Under the pieces are notes generated by a model that did not search any database, was not told where the DNA came from, and saw nothing but the letters and a program-made list of their open reading frames with translations. 64,000 nt of DNA, taken from contig OY728131.1 of the NCBI GenBank assembly GCA_963277665.1, positions 1,395,090,688 through 1,395,154,687 on the forward strand, in the 5' to 3' direction. The stretch is from Viscum album (taxonomy: Eukaryota > Streptophyta > Magnoliopsida > Santalales > Viscaceae). Below are positions 25,830-40,149 of this stretch, one piece after another (positions within the stretch are counted from its first letter, which is position 1; each line of letters opens with the position of its first letter). The position numbers were made by a program, and so were the translations under genes.

Positions 25830-28800
25830 TGTAACAACCCAATATTTCAATATATATTTTCCTATAGTTTTGATAAATATGGTTGATAGCATTCTCTACA
25901 TGCAACACCAAACTAAAATGAAATCATTGTATGTCTGAATATATATATATATTAAATATTAAATATTCTTGCTAAAATAAGATTTTGATTTAGTAATCAT
26001 GAATATGAAAAACCGAATTATGAAATATATTAATTTATATTTATATACAAACGTTTTTTTATACAAATTTACTTAATTAATTAATCGGTTTAAGAATCTA
26101 TATTTTTATGTATAGTAATATATATTCGATAAAAATAATTATATTATTATTAAATGTTTATGGTAATAAAATATATTAATTTTTTATTTATTTTGACATT
26201 ATTAGTGTTTTATATATACTAATAATAAAAACAACTATTATTTTAAAAACATTTTTTCAATATAATTTCTGATCAAATTGAAAGATTAAAATAAAAAATA
26301 ATACATATTTATTTTTAAAAATAAATTCTATTTTTGTATTTATAATTTTCATATTATTTTAAGATGAAAATTTATTTTTTTCTAAAAAGATTGATCTTTA
26401 ACTGAATAGTGAAAAATACCATTTTATAAATAACATAACTCATATGGCTTTTTTAGTATATAAGTATGAATTATAAATTCATGAAATGCTTTTTTAATAC
26501 CAAAAAAATATTTTATAAGTGGATTTTTATTTTTTAATTTTTTTAATTTTCTAACCAATATTTTTCATTATTTAATTTTAGATATATTTTCTAAAATAAC
26601 ATTATAATAAATTTTTTAAAAGAAACTTTGACTTGAATTCTTCACCCAGTTCATGCCACAACAAAATTTATCAAAGAAAAAATTGCTTAAATACATTTTT
26701 GAGGTTTAGTGAGCTTATACAAACATGAAATTGAGGATGTTACATGGTGACGTAAAAGAAAACTCAAAAAAGGGATCATAATTAACCATACATTCCTAGA
26801 ACATCCTTTCTTCTAATACATAATACATTGTGCATTTTAATTTTTTTTACCAAATTTAGAAACAAAATCAGAAATAATATATTTCAAATATATAATCATA
26901 GGATCCAAATTAAATAATTTCTACCAAATTATTTTTATGAATAAATATTTTGTTTCCTTAGAAAAAAACTAGTTATAATAGTAAAAGATAAAATTTACGA
27001 AGAAAACAAATATAAGATCAGTTCACCTCAAACATGTTTAAAACATGTGTGGAAATGTGTGGTGGAGGACTTGATCAACCTTATAAATTATACACTAAAT
27101 TATTTCTCAATATTGGATCCACTTTCATTGAGAGTGACTTCAAATTATTGAAATGTTTTGGTTATTTACATGAATGGGATCCCTCTTGAGTTATAAAAGT
27201 GGGTCCTCTCTCCTCACATCCCCTCCCACCAAAACCCATACTGTATAACAAAAACTAAAAAAACCCATCACCGAAACATTCTAAGAGACCATTTAGAGGT
27301 TTGTTTAATCTCAAATTACCTCCACCACCACACAATCCATTTTTTGTATTTTCTTTAAAATCCACTTTTTGGGTAAGTGAGAACCATACAAAGGGAGCCA
27401 AAAATATCCAAGGTCCACTTAAGCCACAACCCACTACCCACACATTCAAAATTAAAAAATTAAACCATTTAATTTCCAAAATAAAAATTCAAAAACCCAC
27501 CAAATCCACCTCGAAACACGAATTAATCCACATCGAACCATGAACCACCATCCATCAGAATGGAGCCTGTCATGTCGCGGCCATAGGTCAGTGTCATCAT
27601 CATTGCCAACCTCACCACTATAGTAGAAACGAAACACCATTGATGTCGTCCAGACCATCGCCACCATAACTATCCCAATATCACACTAATAACTAGAAAA
27701 ACCCATTTTTACACCATCATTGATATCCTCATCTGTTCATCATGGTCGTCATCGACTTCATAGAAAATCGCTACCAGATCCAGACAAACAGCCACATCAT
27801 CATTAATCAAACAACCCAACAGAACACTGAAACCCATCAGCATCACCATCCTAATCCACTTACCCACCTTCACGCTACAGGTTACCAAACTAGATATGAA
27901 ACCACTGACTGGACAAACACCGCCAAAAGGAAAGAGGAACAAAAAATAAGAAACAGAACGGAGGATAAAACCCTAAAAAAACCTGACCGCCTAACAGTGA
28001 GTCCCAAAACCCACGTGTAACCGTCACTCTAACTCCGACCAAGAGAGGAGCGATGGAACCCTAGGTCAGAGATGGTTTTGGTGACCAGGACAGAAATAGA
28101 GCGGCCAAAAAGGCCAAATTTGGTTGCATGAGAAACCCATCGTCCACCACACTCCAAATTACAAAGCCTCGATGTTAACACCACCCCATCTCCGACCAGG
28201 AGATGCATAGATCAATTTGAGACCATAGTAGGGTATGCCGACAAAGGGCATCCACATAACGTACCTTCTTTGGAAAAGAAAAATATGTAGATAAATACCA
28301 CAACAGTGAAAGCCAATGAAGAGGAAGATGATGAAAATGCAGGGGGAGAAGCCAGGATACGAGGGCGAGGCTGAAAACAAAGGGGATAATCCGAGAAAGG
28401 GCTCAGAAACCCTATAGGGGAGGAGAATTCGAGTGCAAAGATCACTCCCTGTAGAGAGCTCTCCCATCATCTCCTCTCAAAATACCTCCCCATAAAGGCT
28501 TAACCCCCTTTTTAAGGAGATAATCTAAGAAGTGAGGTATAAATGTATATCCTCTCCTTTATAATTCCTATTAATCTATGTGCACTTATTCTTCCAAAAA
28601 ATAAATTATACCATATTAATGTTATCAAATTGGTTTCATTATTATACTTTTATTATATTTTAATGATGGTAAAATCATTAATCACCTTCCCTTTTATTTT
28701 AAGAAAAATTAATCTTCCAACTGTGCATTGTACGGACTACCACCTCCACGAAAAATGTATTTCATATTACATTATGAACTAAAATGGAATTTAATAATGG

Positions 28801-31800
28801 GTAATTTGATATATATTTATTATATTTGATAAATAATTTATATTCTTAAATGTTAAACCATATTACTCATTTTCCACATTCATTGGAAAAAAGAATCATC
28901 ATCATTACATACATGTTGACTTCTCCTACCATAAAATGATTGATATCTATTTTTATTTTCATCATTGACTATAAAAAATGGTACAAATATTTTCCTTAAT
29001 GGATAAGTTTTTTAAAAAAAATCATTATAGTTATGGTATGAAATGTTATAGTACCTATTAAAGATATGATAAATAAGTGATTATCATTAATTCAATCATT
29101 TAAGATAAGTGTACTAAATGGAAAATAATTTTTTCCAAATTAAGTAATTTTTTCGTATCCATTATGTTTTCTTCTAATTCTATTTAATTCTAATATATCA
29201 CAATAAAAATCATTAAATATGGAAATTATTATGCTGTTATAATGATATTATAACTAAACCTCCATAGAATCATCCATTAATCCGGACATGATAATGGTTG
29301 TGTGAGTTTAATCACATGCATGGAAAATACAGTGAATTTATATCATGGATAAATACAGGAACATAAATGAAATTATAATATTATATACATATTTAAACAA
29401 TTATTTCTTGTATGTTATATAATTTTAATATTATTTATAAACTCATTAATTAATAAAACACCTTTTGTTCATCCAGAATCAATGAAACATTCTTGTTATC
29501 ATTTTCATCATCAAGGATGAAGAATAAAACACATGTTAAAGAAACATACAATAATATAAATTATTATAAATATTCCATAATATTAACTATAATTAAGAAT
29601 TAAATTTTTTTATTAATAATGAATATAGACATGTATATTTAAAAATTTCAATAAGTGATCTTAATTATAAACACCCAATGTGGGGAAAAGGTAAAATATG
29701 AAAATAACTAGAAATATCATAGTAAATGGAATTATATAAAACTAATAAATAAAAATTTATTTTATTAAGGATCTAATTTTATTTATTATCATCGATATGT
29801 CTATGATATAAGATTTGAACGACATTCCAGGATATTAGGACAACAATTTATGATTCAATTATTCAAATTCAAAATCATTGATATATGTTTATGTTATGCA
29901 TCATGTTTTACATTTCATGGAGAAAATTTCAAACTTCTTTAAATTTTTATCATGATTTTATGATATATCACAATATTAAATTATCTATTTAATGTTATAC
30001 CATTCACGGTGTTTTTATTCAAAAGTTAAAAATGTTTTAACGGTTTTCTTGGTTTTGAATATGATTTTTTTGAGACTCGTTACATGTAATGCCCCACAAT
30101 TTATTTGTATGGGGTTATATTTAATTAATGTCCCATGAATGTTATGAAAATTATTTTCTTTTAATTAATGTGATATAATAATACAAATCACGTGCTTTAC
30201 TAATTTCTTTTACTCAAGAAGAATCCATATTTTAAGAGTTTCTTGTAACATAATTTTCATTAACTGATTTCTGATTATTCACTTGAAAATATTTCATAAA
30301 AATTTGGTATATTATATCCTTTGTTTTTATTATTTTTTATTCTATTATTTTTAATTTTTTTACCACATAAACCCAATTTCAAATATTTTATGCTTCAAGG
30401 AGTGTGTTTCCTATAAGGGGTATTGATAACTCAAATCTCCATTCTTTCAGTTATAATGATTTGTAATTCACATTGTTTTTTATTATTGGGTTATCCCAAC
30501 CTAATATTTTAAAACATGGTATATTATAATCGGCTTTTGTAATGTTATTTTTTAATAAAAGTAATTATTTATTAATATTTAAACAATGTGGGATTTCAAC
30601 AAAGGTACTTTCAAAGTATTAACAAGATCACGTTCAAAATAAAATGTATTATATTTAGCTCCCCATTTCCTATATAACCCATTATGTAATATTCGACGAT
30701 AAATTAATATATATTACATTTAAAAGTAAAAATTTTAAAAATATTTCACATAAACTTTTAAAAAGTAACTTTTTAAAGTAACATATATGTTTTTATTTTA
30801 GGTCAATGTTAATTTGTTTTCTAAATGATCAATAAAATTTTCAAATATGTTTTTATTTTCATATTAAAAAAATCATTTACCTTCATGGGATTTATTTTAC
30901 ATGATTTATCCTATAATAAATATATATGTTTGTATGTTGGTTAATTTAAATCATGCTATCAAACAATTCTATTCTTGATCCCTTTTATTGTTATTCTATT
31001 TAAAGCATTCTTTTTCAAGGATTTTTTTCATATATTTTAAATCATTATATGTGTATTTTATCAAATGAAGGATGCGTTATTTTTAAACAATCAATATTCT
31101 TTCTCTAAATTAACTATAAATTTTACATTTTTATCAGAAGAATGATCCTTTGTTGCATCTGTATTGCCAAATATTTTTCCATGTATAATCATAAATTTTA
31201 TTTCAATGGCCTTCCTCTATAAATAATATTTTTATTACTTTTATGTAAAGGTTTTTATCTATATGAAATAAATCGAATGATTATAGAAATAATTTTTTTA
31301 ATATATATCCTTTATATATATGGTGTAAATAATATATTACTAATTTTTATAATTGAATAGTTTTACATAGAAAGTTACCAAATACATTTGGATACCAAAT
31401 ATTCCTTATATGGGTTTATCATGTTGTTGATTTACTTATATGAATCCATTTGAAAATGATATGAACCCTATGTTATTATATACATTATTTTTTCTATGTT
31501 GAATGGAATCCATTTTCTTTCTTGGGGTTTATTCTTCAATTAAAATGAATTTTGTTCTTTTGATATTTTTATGAAACACATTCTTATTTCTATGATATAA
31601 TTATATTATGGTTAGATGTTTCATTTTGGAACCCATTTTTATATATAGTATTTAAGTGAGGAGATCCCTATATAACTCTCAAATGAATTCGGTTAAGCAT
31701 TAAATCCCAAGAGATAATTTTGAAATGAGTAGTGTCGCTCAATAAAAAATGGTAAACATGATTTCATGTATGATATTCTATTGGATATAGGTGTGTGGAT

Positions 31801-32340
31801 ATGATCCATTATGTTATGTTTTCTATTATTATGGATGTTACAAAAATATCATGTGTACCTTGTTTTTATAATATGTATAATTTTCAAGATGTATTATTAT
31901 TTTGTACAATCATTTATGATTTATGTGTTTTTTGATATATCTCTCTTCGATATCCTGATTTAAACCATATGTGTGTCTTCTAATCAATTATAGTCATTAA
32001 TTGTTCTCACATATGTATGCCCTTAAGGGGAATATGAGATAAAAATTTAAATATGTTTCTTTTTGATTAGGTTAATAATATATGTAAAATGTAATATTAG
32101 TATAGAACTGTATCATATGTGAAGAATCTATGGGAGATGTTAAAGACTTGTTATGGATTGAGTATTTTTTTATATCATTTGAAAAAATTCCATTAATTAA
32201 AAATGGAATGATTTTTTTAGTTCATATTTAGACCAAATTATCAATAATTCTAATAATAAATGTTATTAAGAATTTATTATATTGAAATACATTCATTTAT
32301 TATTTTAATTTAGATGGTCGTCTGTATGGGATTCTTTACA
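25830..32340 (+). repeat. LTR B, old plus-strand LTR with an internal insert
   Basis: It starts TGTAACAACCC (25830) and ends TTCTTTACA (32340), a degenerate version of the GGCGCTACA end of element 2. TATA box TTATAAAAG is at 27191. GGACTAC-type motifs are at 28736 and 28919 (183 bp apart). An acceptor-like TTTCTTTTTGATTAG (AG 32069-32070) lies 270 bp before the end. It is longer than LTR A mainly because of the 27245-28480 insert. Confidence 0.7.
27245..28480. other. GC-richer insert in the leader of LTR B
   Basis: This stretch has distinctly higher G+C than all flanking DNA and is missing from LTR A, which passes straight from the TATA region to the 'AAAGGCTTAACCCC' segment. Similar CT-rich leader sequence flanks it on both sides (about 27208-27240 and 28460-28492). 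Open frames of up to 103 codons exist on both strands, but none shows a recognisable domain, so they are probably composition-driven. It could be captured host sequence or an ancestral leader lost from A. Confidence 0.5.
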
Positions 32341-33700
32341 TCCTCATCACATTGACACCTTTTAATTAATTAACTTTCAGATATATAGTGTTATTTTTTC
32401 ATGAAATTTATTCAATTCTAGATTACTATTTGGCCTATTCAAATATATTACTCAGTCATCTAGATTATAACAATTATTATTCTACATATATTTCTATAAT
32501 GTTTTAATTATTCACAATTAATCTTTTTATTCTATGAACCAATCATATTCCTTTATAAAACCAAACAAAATTAGTTGGAGTAGCTTAGAATATCAGTATT
32601 CTTCTTCCATTCCTCCAACACATTGTTCAAACTCTGACTTATAAAAACACATATTTTAATCTTTAGATCATATAAAATTTTAATTTAATTTCATTATTGC
32701 TATATTCAATTATTTCTTAACATAAAATTTAATTTTATTAACTTTTTATCACCTTGAAATTTGAATATAATTATCCTAAAACACCTTCAAGAATGAGCTC
32801 ATAATCTACATTTTGGTGTGTTTGTATTTTTTAAATTTATTAATATTTTCATATTTTTAGTTTTTTCAAAACTCATTAGGATACACATATAAACTCCAAA
32901 TTGGACTTCTAGATTCATTTCTTTTGAGATTTCATAATTATCAGTTTAAAAGAATTTATATTATTACTGATTTTTTTGGGTTTTTAGTAATTTATAATAT
33001 TTTTTTTGGAAATTTATATTTTAACCCACTAATGTTTGTACATAATTAAATTTCCCATCATGATAGGTATTTTAACCCAGTTTTACATATTCCTTCTCAT
33101 ACACTCACATTCTTGAGAGAAACATGTATTTTGGATGAAAATTAGAATGTACATTTATTAATTTTCATAAATTTTGATTTGATTAAATCATTCCAATATG
33201 ATTCAAGATTCCAATTGGATAGTCGGAATCTTCCTCAAGACATACCATTTACATTGTTCCTTATTAATCAATTATTTTACTAGGGATTACCTTATAAGTT
33301 ATAACCACATTTTATGGCTCCTTCCCCACTTCAAAATAATGGGGAATTTGGTATAATTATCATTTAAACTAAGAATTGAGTGAGGTTTCATAGAATAATT
33401 AACTATTTTGATCATACATAATATATTCATGAGTAGAACATGGAATTTTAGATATGAATTTTAACGGATTACCAACATATCTAAAATGAAAAAATCACAT
33501 TTTTTAATCTATAAATTATTTTGTTAATTTGAGAAAAGATACTTTTTGGATTTTTGGGACCCTTACAAACTTCCAACAAATGAATATTATTTGAATTAAT
33601 GGAATATAAAATCCCTACCAAATTCAAAATAAAAAATCCAAACCAACCTTGAGAATTTCAAATTCAAAATCCAAAACAAATAATGGGTGATTTTTAAAAA
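32341..33700 (-). pseudogene. copia-like 3' pol remnant, diverged copy of the 15.4-15.9 kb segment
   Basis: 32345-32860 aligns with 15420-15890. The best block contains TTCTTC-ATT-CCAACACAT-TTCAAACTCT (32602-32640 against 15670-15708), and GAGCTCA-ATC-ACAT also matches (32796 against 15858). The latter overlaps the putative RNase H LSS motif of the copia remnant. No open frame survives. Similarity fades after about 33000. Confidence 0.45.
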
Positions 33701-35980
33701 AATGATGTTAGATATTGAGGAACATAATATTCCATAAGTTATATGTGACCTGAATCTGTTAAAAACATGCCACATGTCAGATTACTATAACTATAATCCT
33801 ACATGAACCAAAAAAGACTACATGATCCAATGGATAACAACATATATCGCCATCATTTCCAAATCCAAAACCTCCCCCTCTCTTTAAAGCCATAGACCAT
33901 ACACCCAAAACACCTCTAAATAAGTGATTGATGAACAAAAAGGGTAATAATGATAGTGAAAAAGGATAAAACTTTCACTATAGGTACTAAATTATATAAA
34001 AATGAGGAACTAGAGGCAGAAAAGGGGAATCCCTATTCAATACCCACTGATTGCAAAAAAAAAAATATAAAAACAACCAATCACCTCTAATGAAAAAACA
34101 TCGATGCACCAAAAATCATCTAGAACAATAGTCATGTCAACACCACTCAAGCATATGAGCCTCAATATTAAACATAAATAATTATTATATAGAGGGACCC
34201 CAGGTCCATTGGAAATAGAGTCGCCACATAGATATAGATAACAGATTGACAAAAAGAGGGAGTGAACAAACATTGGGGGCCCAAATTAGAGGTCAGAGTT
34301 GTGATACAATGATGAAGATGAGAATAAATGATGATGACATGAAAATGGATAGAGAAGTGGAATAAAAATGATAAGTATGACACATAAGATATAGGGATTC
34401 CAGCCAAGTGTAATGGATTTGGTTTATGATCATGTAACCATCACATGCTAGAGGATAGTAATGAAGGGTAGAATTAATGAAGTGAAGCATAAAGAATAGA
34501 AAACCTAAATATTTAAATGGGGAGGGCCCATGAGAGATAAAAGTTCTTGTGCCATCATAAATATAATTTTTATAACCATATTACGAAACATGTTTTTTTC
34601 AATTTTGAACTCCACTTATTAATTCATTATAGGGAAGAGTGATGATGAATTTCATATCAAGTAGGTAAAAAAATTAGAATTATTTAAATTTGAATGATAT
34701 ATTATAATATGGATATGTTGGACCATTCCATTGAAAATAGAATCATATATGAGGAATGATCAAACAATTTTTTGTTAACAAAATATGATTCTCAATACAT
34801 TTGGTTTTGATTGTTTCAATTATATAGTGGTATATTTTTCATATAGTGAAAATATTATGTTTGGGGGAGTGATGAGAGAAAAAATTTCAATTCATGTAAT
34901 TTTAATTTTATTAGTTAAACCAATAACTCGTTGATACAAAACACTAGGTCCATGCCATATCTCAAACCCACAGAGTATAAAATCAAACTCCAAGAATACC
35001 AAATCATTTTTCAATTGCAGTGAAAAAGTTTTAGAATGGAAAATGAAAAAGAAACCATGTAAGTAAGTTGATTCTAGAATAACATAACATATGAAGTAAA
35101 TCAATGGAACAAATTATGAGGTATTATGATGAATGATATGCAATGTCATCAAAATAAGATCTCATGATGATCATTCTATGATGAATTATAGGGAAATATT
35201 AACATTTCTTAGAATTCTAGATATGGTTAAGGGGTTGTTATTGAAATGTTGAATCCTCCACCAATTTTCCAAATATTTTTCAATATATTTACTTTACATT
35301 ATAAATACACCATCATGAAGAGTTTTAGATAGTTTATTCAAAAAATATACTGATATAACACTTGTTTTAGATGGTAGATCTTGATTAGGTCAAGAAAATA
35401 AATCAAGCCACTAGAACAACAACTGATATATGGAGAGTGGAATGATACAACTTTTGATCATTAGTGAATTTATAGTATTGACATATATCTATGATAATCT
35501 CTCAAAGTGGAAGAAGGATTTGGAATTGATAGAAATGAAACTCCCTGATTATGAGTTTTTTAAGTCTTTCCAATATAGGAGATCTGGGAGGGGATAAATG
35601 GGGGATCAATAATCATGAGGGGATCTCTCCAATTAAGATTAAGACATTGGGTTTCAGAATTTGATATAAAATTAATTGTAAAAAAATGTGGACTTTAAAT
35701 ACATTGGCTATAGTTTTTTCTCCCCAATGATTGTGAACGCTGACCACTTTGTGGTCCTCAACGGTGAACTAGGGGCACCACTAGTTGTCTAGTGACTTTC
35801 CACCAGAGGGTTAGTATTCCTGGAAGAATTATTTGTGTCATTCATTGGCCTCTAGCAGGCCAATGGGGTATATTGTAGTTAGAATACTTATCATAACCCC
35901 ATCGGAAAGCTGGTGGCTATTTTCTAGTCACCTTAAGGCCAAGCCTCATACAACAATTCCATCCTGGGGTACCTAGACCC
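33701..35980. other. unclassified LTR-like region between copia and gypsy remnants
   Basis: A CT-rich, TATA-like segment (CCCCCTCTCTTTAAAGCC, 33873-33890) is followed by moderately GC-rich leader-like DNA to about 34560. The block 35720-35975 is GC-richer and ends next to the gypsy interior, so it is probably part of that element's 3' LTR (minus strand). No exact LTR ends could be fixed and no matching second LTR was found. Open frames at 34037-34490 have no domain. Confidence 0.4.
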
Positions 35981-36149
35981 ATTCAATAAAAACCCACCTC
36001 ATCAACTCAAAAATAAGTGATGAAACATCAATGGAAATTAGAATTTAATACACATAAAAATATTATAAAATAATATAATGTTAGGATAATACAATTATCA
36101 CCCTTTTATTTCATCTCATCCCTAAAATGTAACCTCAATGGTTCATCTT

Positions 36150-36460
36150 AAACAACATGATCCATTGAACGCAATCATAATTATATTACTTCAATGTATC
36201 CTACTAGATCCTTCCATGAAAAAAATATATTCTAGCCTTTTAGTACCATATTATCTCAAAGTAAATTCTCACATCGTCCTACAATCCAGACTAAGTTCTC
36301 CACATATGATGTATCAATAACTAGCTTAATATCCTTATAGTCAATGAAATTAATTTGGTTGGAAATTTAAATCTAGATATGAGACACATGAAACACTAAG
36401 GGAATACCTAAATAGTGATATGGATGATCCATATGGTACTCAACTATCCTAACCTAGTCA
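36150..36460 (-). pseudogene. gypsy integrase C-terminal region (element 4)
   Basis: Minus-strand fragments read FHVSHLDLNFQPN, then SYVENLVWIVGRCENLL, then VLKG and SWKDLVG. They match in order the plant chromovirus tail FHVSMLRKY.PDPSHV, SYEE.PVRILDR..K.LRNK, and VKVLWRNH. Known role: the region after the catalytic core, helping target integration. Stops and frameshifts are present; no chromodomain proper can be read. Confidence 0.7.
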
Positions 36461-37039
36461 CTGATATCATAAGGCCAAGCATAGAATACTTGAAATATTT
36501 TCCTCGTTCCTAAAATGTTTGTGGACCAACCCAGGATTCACTCTTAGAAAACACCAATCTCAATCATAAAACTATAAAAGTATCCTCAAATGGTAAAAAT
36601 ATTACTTCTTCATCTATGATATATGATCTATGATCAACCTAATCTTAAATAGAAGCACACTCTCAAAGGTCTCATGTACCATATTGATCCCACAACCATT
36701 GCCTAACAAGCCTCATTCCAAAAAATATACGATCAAAATAGACTCTATAAATATCCTCACAAGGTTAAATATGAATATAAGGTCAATAAATACTTTTATA
36801 TGTGATCTCAATGAGGTATAAGTAATCATAAAAAGCTCTACTAATGTTTAGGGGCTCAAACCCAAGGTAGAACCTATAATATGTGAATCATCCATTCAGT
36901 TAGTCTGTCTATCTAGGAATGGACCACTGTACTCAATTTTAGAGGAGTTTGTAAGTTCTTATTTATGAATATATAAATCCAAAAACATACTTTCTTTTAG
37001 ATGCAATTATCTTGGTTTATGGATTTAATATTAATATCT

Positions 37040-37450
37040 TGTGGACAAATAGTTTTTCAGTTCACCTATTAGAAGAGTCTCAAAGATCTATTATAAATTT
37101 AAAACATTTTTCAAATGATGGATAATTATCCATAAATCAGTATGGATATTCGAGGTCCTAGGTAAACCCTTAAAAATACCATGCTGATGACATAAATCCT
37201 ATATAAGGGTAATGGAATTGGTTGATGAAACCCACATGGATACCGGTGATCATTCTTAATACTATTTTAATTAAGTTATTAAGAAAAAAATCTAGAAATA
37301 TCCCTCTTCATCCAATGACACGAGAATCATCACTTGATGGTAAGATACATCATTTTGTTACAAGGGTACCGATCCCAAATATAGGTATAAAAGTATCTCA
37401 TTATATCTTTCTTGATGGAAGCAGGGACTATAAACCTCCCATTCACAAGG
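37040..37450 (-). pseudogene. gypsy integrase zinc-binding and core remnant (element 4)
   Basis: The minus strand from about 37440 reads RFIVPASIKKDIMRYFYTY, then YPCNKMMYL, then CHWMKRDISR. This is a close match to the HHCC region of gypsy integrase (RL.VP....L...IL.EAH.S.Y..HPG..KMY..L...YWWPGMKRDIA). Lower down, QHGIFKG and HTDLW resemble LHGVP.SIVSDRD..F of the catalytic core. It is broken by at least two stops. Confidence 0.75.
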
Positions 37451-38739
37451 ATCATATCACCATTTAGCAATGATGATAGGGGTATTAGGTACCCACTTTA
37501 TAGTTGTTCATACATCACAGTGCACTCTAGGTCAGATTCATGACTAGGATTCACTAGGTATACAAGAGAAGATATGACCACCACTAGAGAACATTTCATC
37601 CATCCATATTGCTCGAAAGTATCCATCCTCTAATAAAACAACAAGAAAATCAAGTTAGCATGTCCCACTAAAGGTCATTCACCATGATCCTGAGATATCT
37701 ATGTATTATGGATATGAGTATATGAAAATTAGTTACCTTTACATTTTTTATATGCCATATAAAAATAAAATGCCTTTAGATACCCTATTAACTTCCTCTA
37801 AGTCAGATTGAGGTCCCACTATGTGAACATAGAATGAATGATCTTGTGGTAAGTATAAATATAAATCATTTCACTAATGATATAGTATCCCCAACACATT
37901 ATAGTGTGGACCCCTACTATCAGTTCCAATTCAAGGGATTGGTTAGTTCCTCTCCTGGGGTTACAAATAATATAACCCATTGGTTATTACCTATTCTCAA
38001 TGCATTTGTAATACTCCATAAACAACACCTAATGCATCATAGTATACAATATAACCAATACATATATTGATAAGATTCAATATAGAAACTATATTCATAC
38101 TCCTATTTATATAAATATATTCCTCGCCATATAGGTTTGACAACTAGAACTTCACTCCCTTCTTCATCAATGCAGCTATGGGTGTTGATAAATGATAGAT
38201 GTTCTAGATAAAAAATCATCAGTAAAATATTAAACCCATAAATATTAGGATATCAAAGAGAATTATAGGATATGTTTAGGACACCACTGCCTCCAATTTC
38301 TTTGGATCCATAGATAAAAATGTCTCAAACACATCATGCTCCCAAGAAAATAAATTCCTAAATTGAAAAGTTACACTTCACTAGATTAGTGTATATCAAA
38401 TGTTCATGAAGAATACTCATTACTATCAAGAGTGTGCGGAATATTGCTCCAGGATTGGTGAGTAGATGTGGGTGGTTTTGCGAAACCCCATGAAAAACAA
38501 GTAAATATATAGATGGAATATTTTATTCATTATATTAATGAAGACTTATATTAAATTCATCATTCCAAAGGAAATCCCAAAGTAATCATATAGCCTATAC
38601 CTAATCCAAGACACCATATTTGGTATTACCACATCTATAAACTATAACTCATGATAGATTGATCAAATATCAATATTAGATAACCACCAAGCTCATTATA
38701 AATGATTAAAAAGACCACTAATTTAGGGTAAAGGAATTT

Positions 38740-39152
38740 TATACTTCACCATCACTCAGTTAAAAGTATAGTAATCTGTATAGAGTCAAAGAATATCATC
38801 CACCTTATTAGAGAACAATGTAGGTTCACCTTATGGAGATATACTCAGCCCGATAATAACATTCTCATTAAGTCCATAACTTACAAATTGAACTCATTTA
38901 TCTTAGCTAAGAACATATAATAAGGGGTATGGAAATGGGTTGTGTAAATATCATGAGATCTATATCAAAGGAAACTAATATATTTAAGGGAAGTCCAGTA
39001 AAGTCACTTGGAAATACATCCTGATAGATATCTATAACTAGAGGAAAAGACAATGGGGTTTCCACTAATCCTATTGAATGATCCAATCGTAAAATTTTCA
39101 CTATGAACATTCCAATGTGGTTCAATTCTAGACCAAATATACCTAATCCCAA
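38740..39152 (-). pseudogene. gypsy reverse transcriptase N-terminal part (element 4)
   Basis: An open minus-strand frame of 81 codons (39152-38907) contains VIDIYQDVFPSDFTGLPLN, then FDIDLMIFTQPISIP, the hallmark EFPDVFPEDLPGLPP...F.IDL.PGT.PIS entry to gypsy reverse transcriptase. Just below, after a frameshift, GLSISP-GEPTLFSNKVDDI-LYTDYYT follows the RPS.SPWGAPVLFVKKKDGS.RLCIDYR motif. The polymerase copies element RNA into DNA inside the particle; this copy is dead. Confidence 0.85.
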
Positions 39153-39784
39153 TTCCCACTAACAATTCATCACAAAAATCTCTCCCATGTGTGATGGAAA
39201 TGTTTCCCATACCAGATAGAAATAATTGTGTGCTTAAAAGCTGGACAGTCAGTCCATACCATTAATCCCATCGAATATCACCATCTATATAGTCATGTAA
39301 TATCAAAGATTAACATAATTAATAATGAATGTTGTAAAATCAAAAAATTTCTAAACACAGTCCATTTTCATTGATAGTGGTGTATTAAAAGATATTAACT
39401 TAGAATAAATCTTGACAAGTAAGTCGAGTCCAGTAAAAAAAATTTAAAGATATAAAGGAATGGGGAAAACCACTTTCAAACAAGGTAGTAGATTCTATAT
39501 AATTAAAGGAGGTTGTACCATGAATAGTTTATGGTCCACCACCACCATCAACTACTGTCTGATCTACTATGTAAACACAATCTAACTCAGGTCCATGACC
39601 ATTTCTATGAGGTTCATGACCGGTCTGAGTCATCATCATATGATTCTACAACTGAGGATCCCGACCTGATCCCTAGTTCCCTAATAATGTCTACCATGAT
39701 CTGGTAGGGAATATCATCCTCAAAGATTTTTGTAATAAATAATTGATATGTCTCATATTTCCAAATCACAAATACATGCTCTAA

Positions 39785-39845
39785 GCTTCTATGTATTCCA
39801 TGTGATAGTGTTTAAACTTTCCAGATTTAAATCATTGTCGGTCAC
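39785..39845 (-). pseudogene. gag zinc knuckle of element 4, cysteines lost
   Basis: The minus strand reads RFKSGKFKHYHMEY, matching CF.CG..GH....C with its cysteines changed (TGT to TCT or TAT). It lies between gag core and reverse transcriptase, as expected. Confidence 0.6.
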
Positions 39846-40149
39846 CTCTGGATAGAACTAAAGAATCCAAACTCTATTATAAATTAATATTTATAACCTA
39901 CTACATGTATATGACATTTCAATTCCCTAATCCATAAAAACCATTCATAATAGAACTAGAAGGCCCACCCACCTACGAATTGATGTGTTGAAGAAGTCCA
40001 ATTCCATGATCCACCTCAAGGACCTTCTCGATGGTCAATGTCTTTCAAAAATACCCCAATTATGTTTATAGGTCGAAATTTCATTCATTTCACTTGATTT
40101 CATAATGAATACTAATATCAATCTTTTGAGACATTTGTACATTTTTTCC

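Noticed and set aside
27301..28470. Host protein-coding gene in the GC-rich patch
   Set aside because: Frames of 70-103 codons overlap on both strands, show no domain, signal or splice structure, and the patch lies within the leader of an LTR.
34037..34490. Hydrophobic minus-strand small proteins
   Set aside because: Three overlapping frames rich in Ile, Leu, Tyr and Ser reflect AT-rich composition; no conserved motif and no partner gene.
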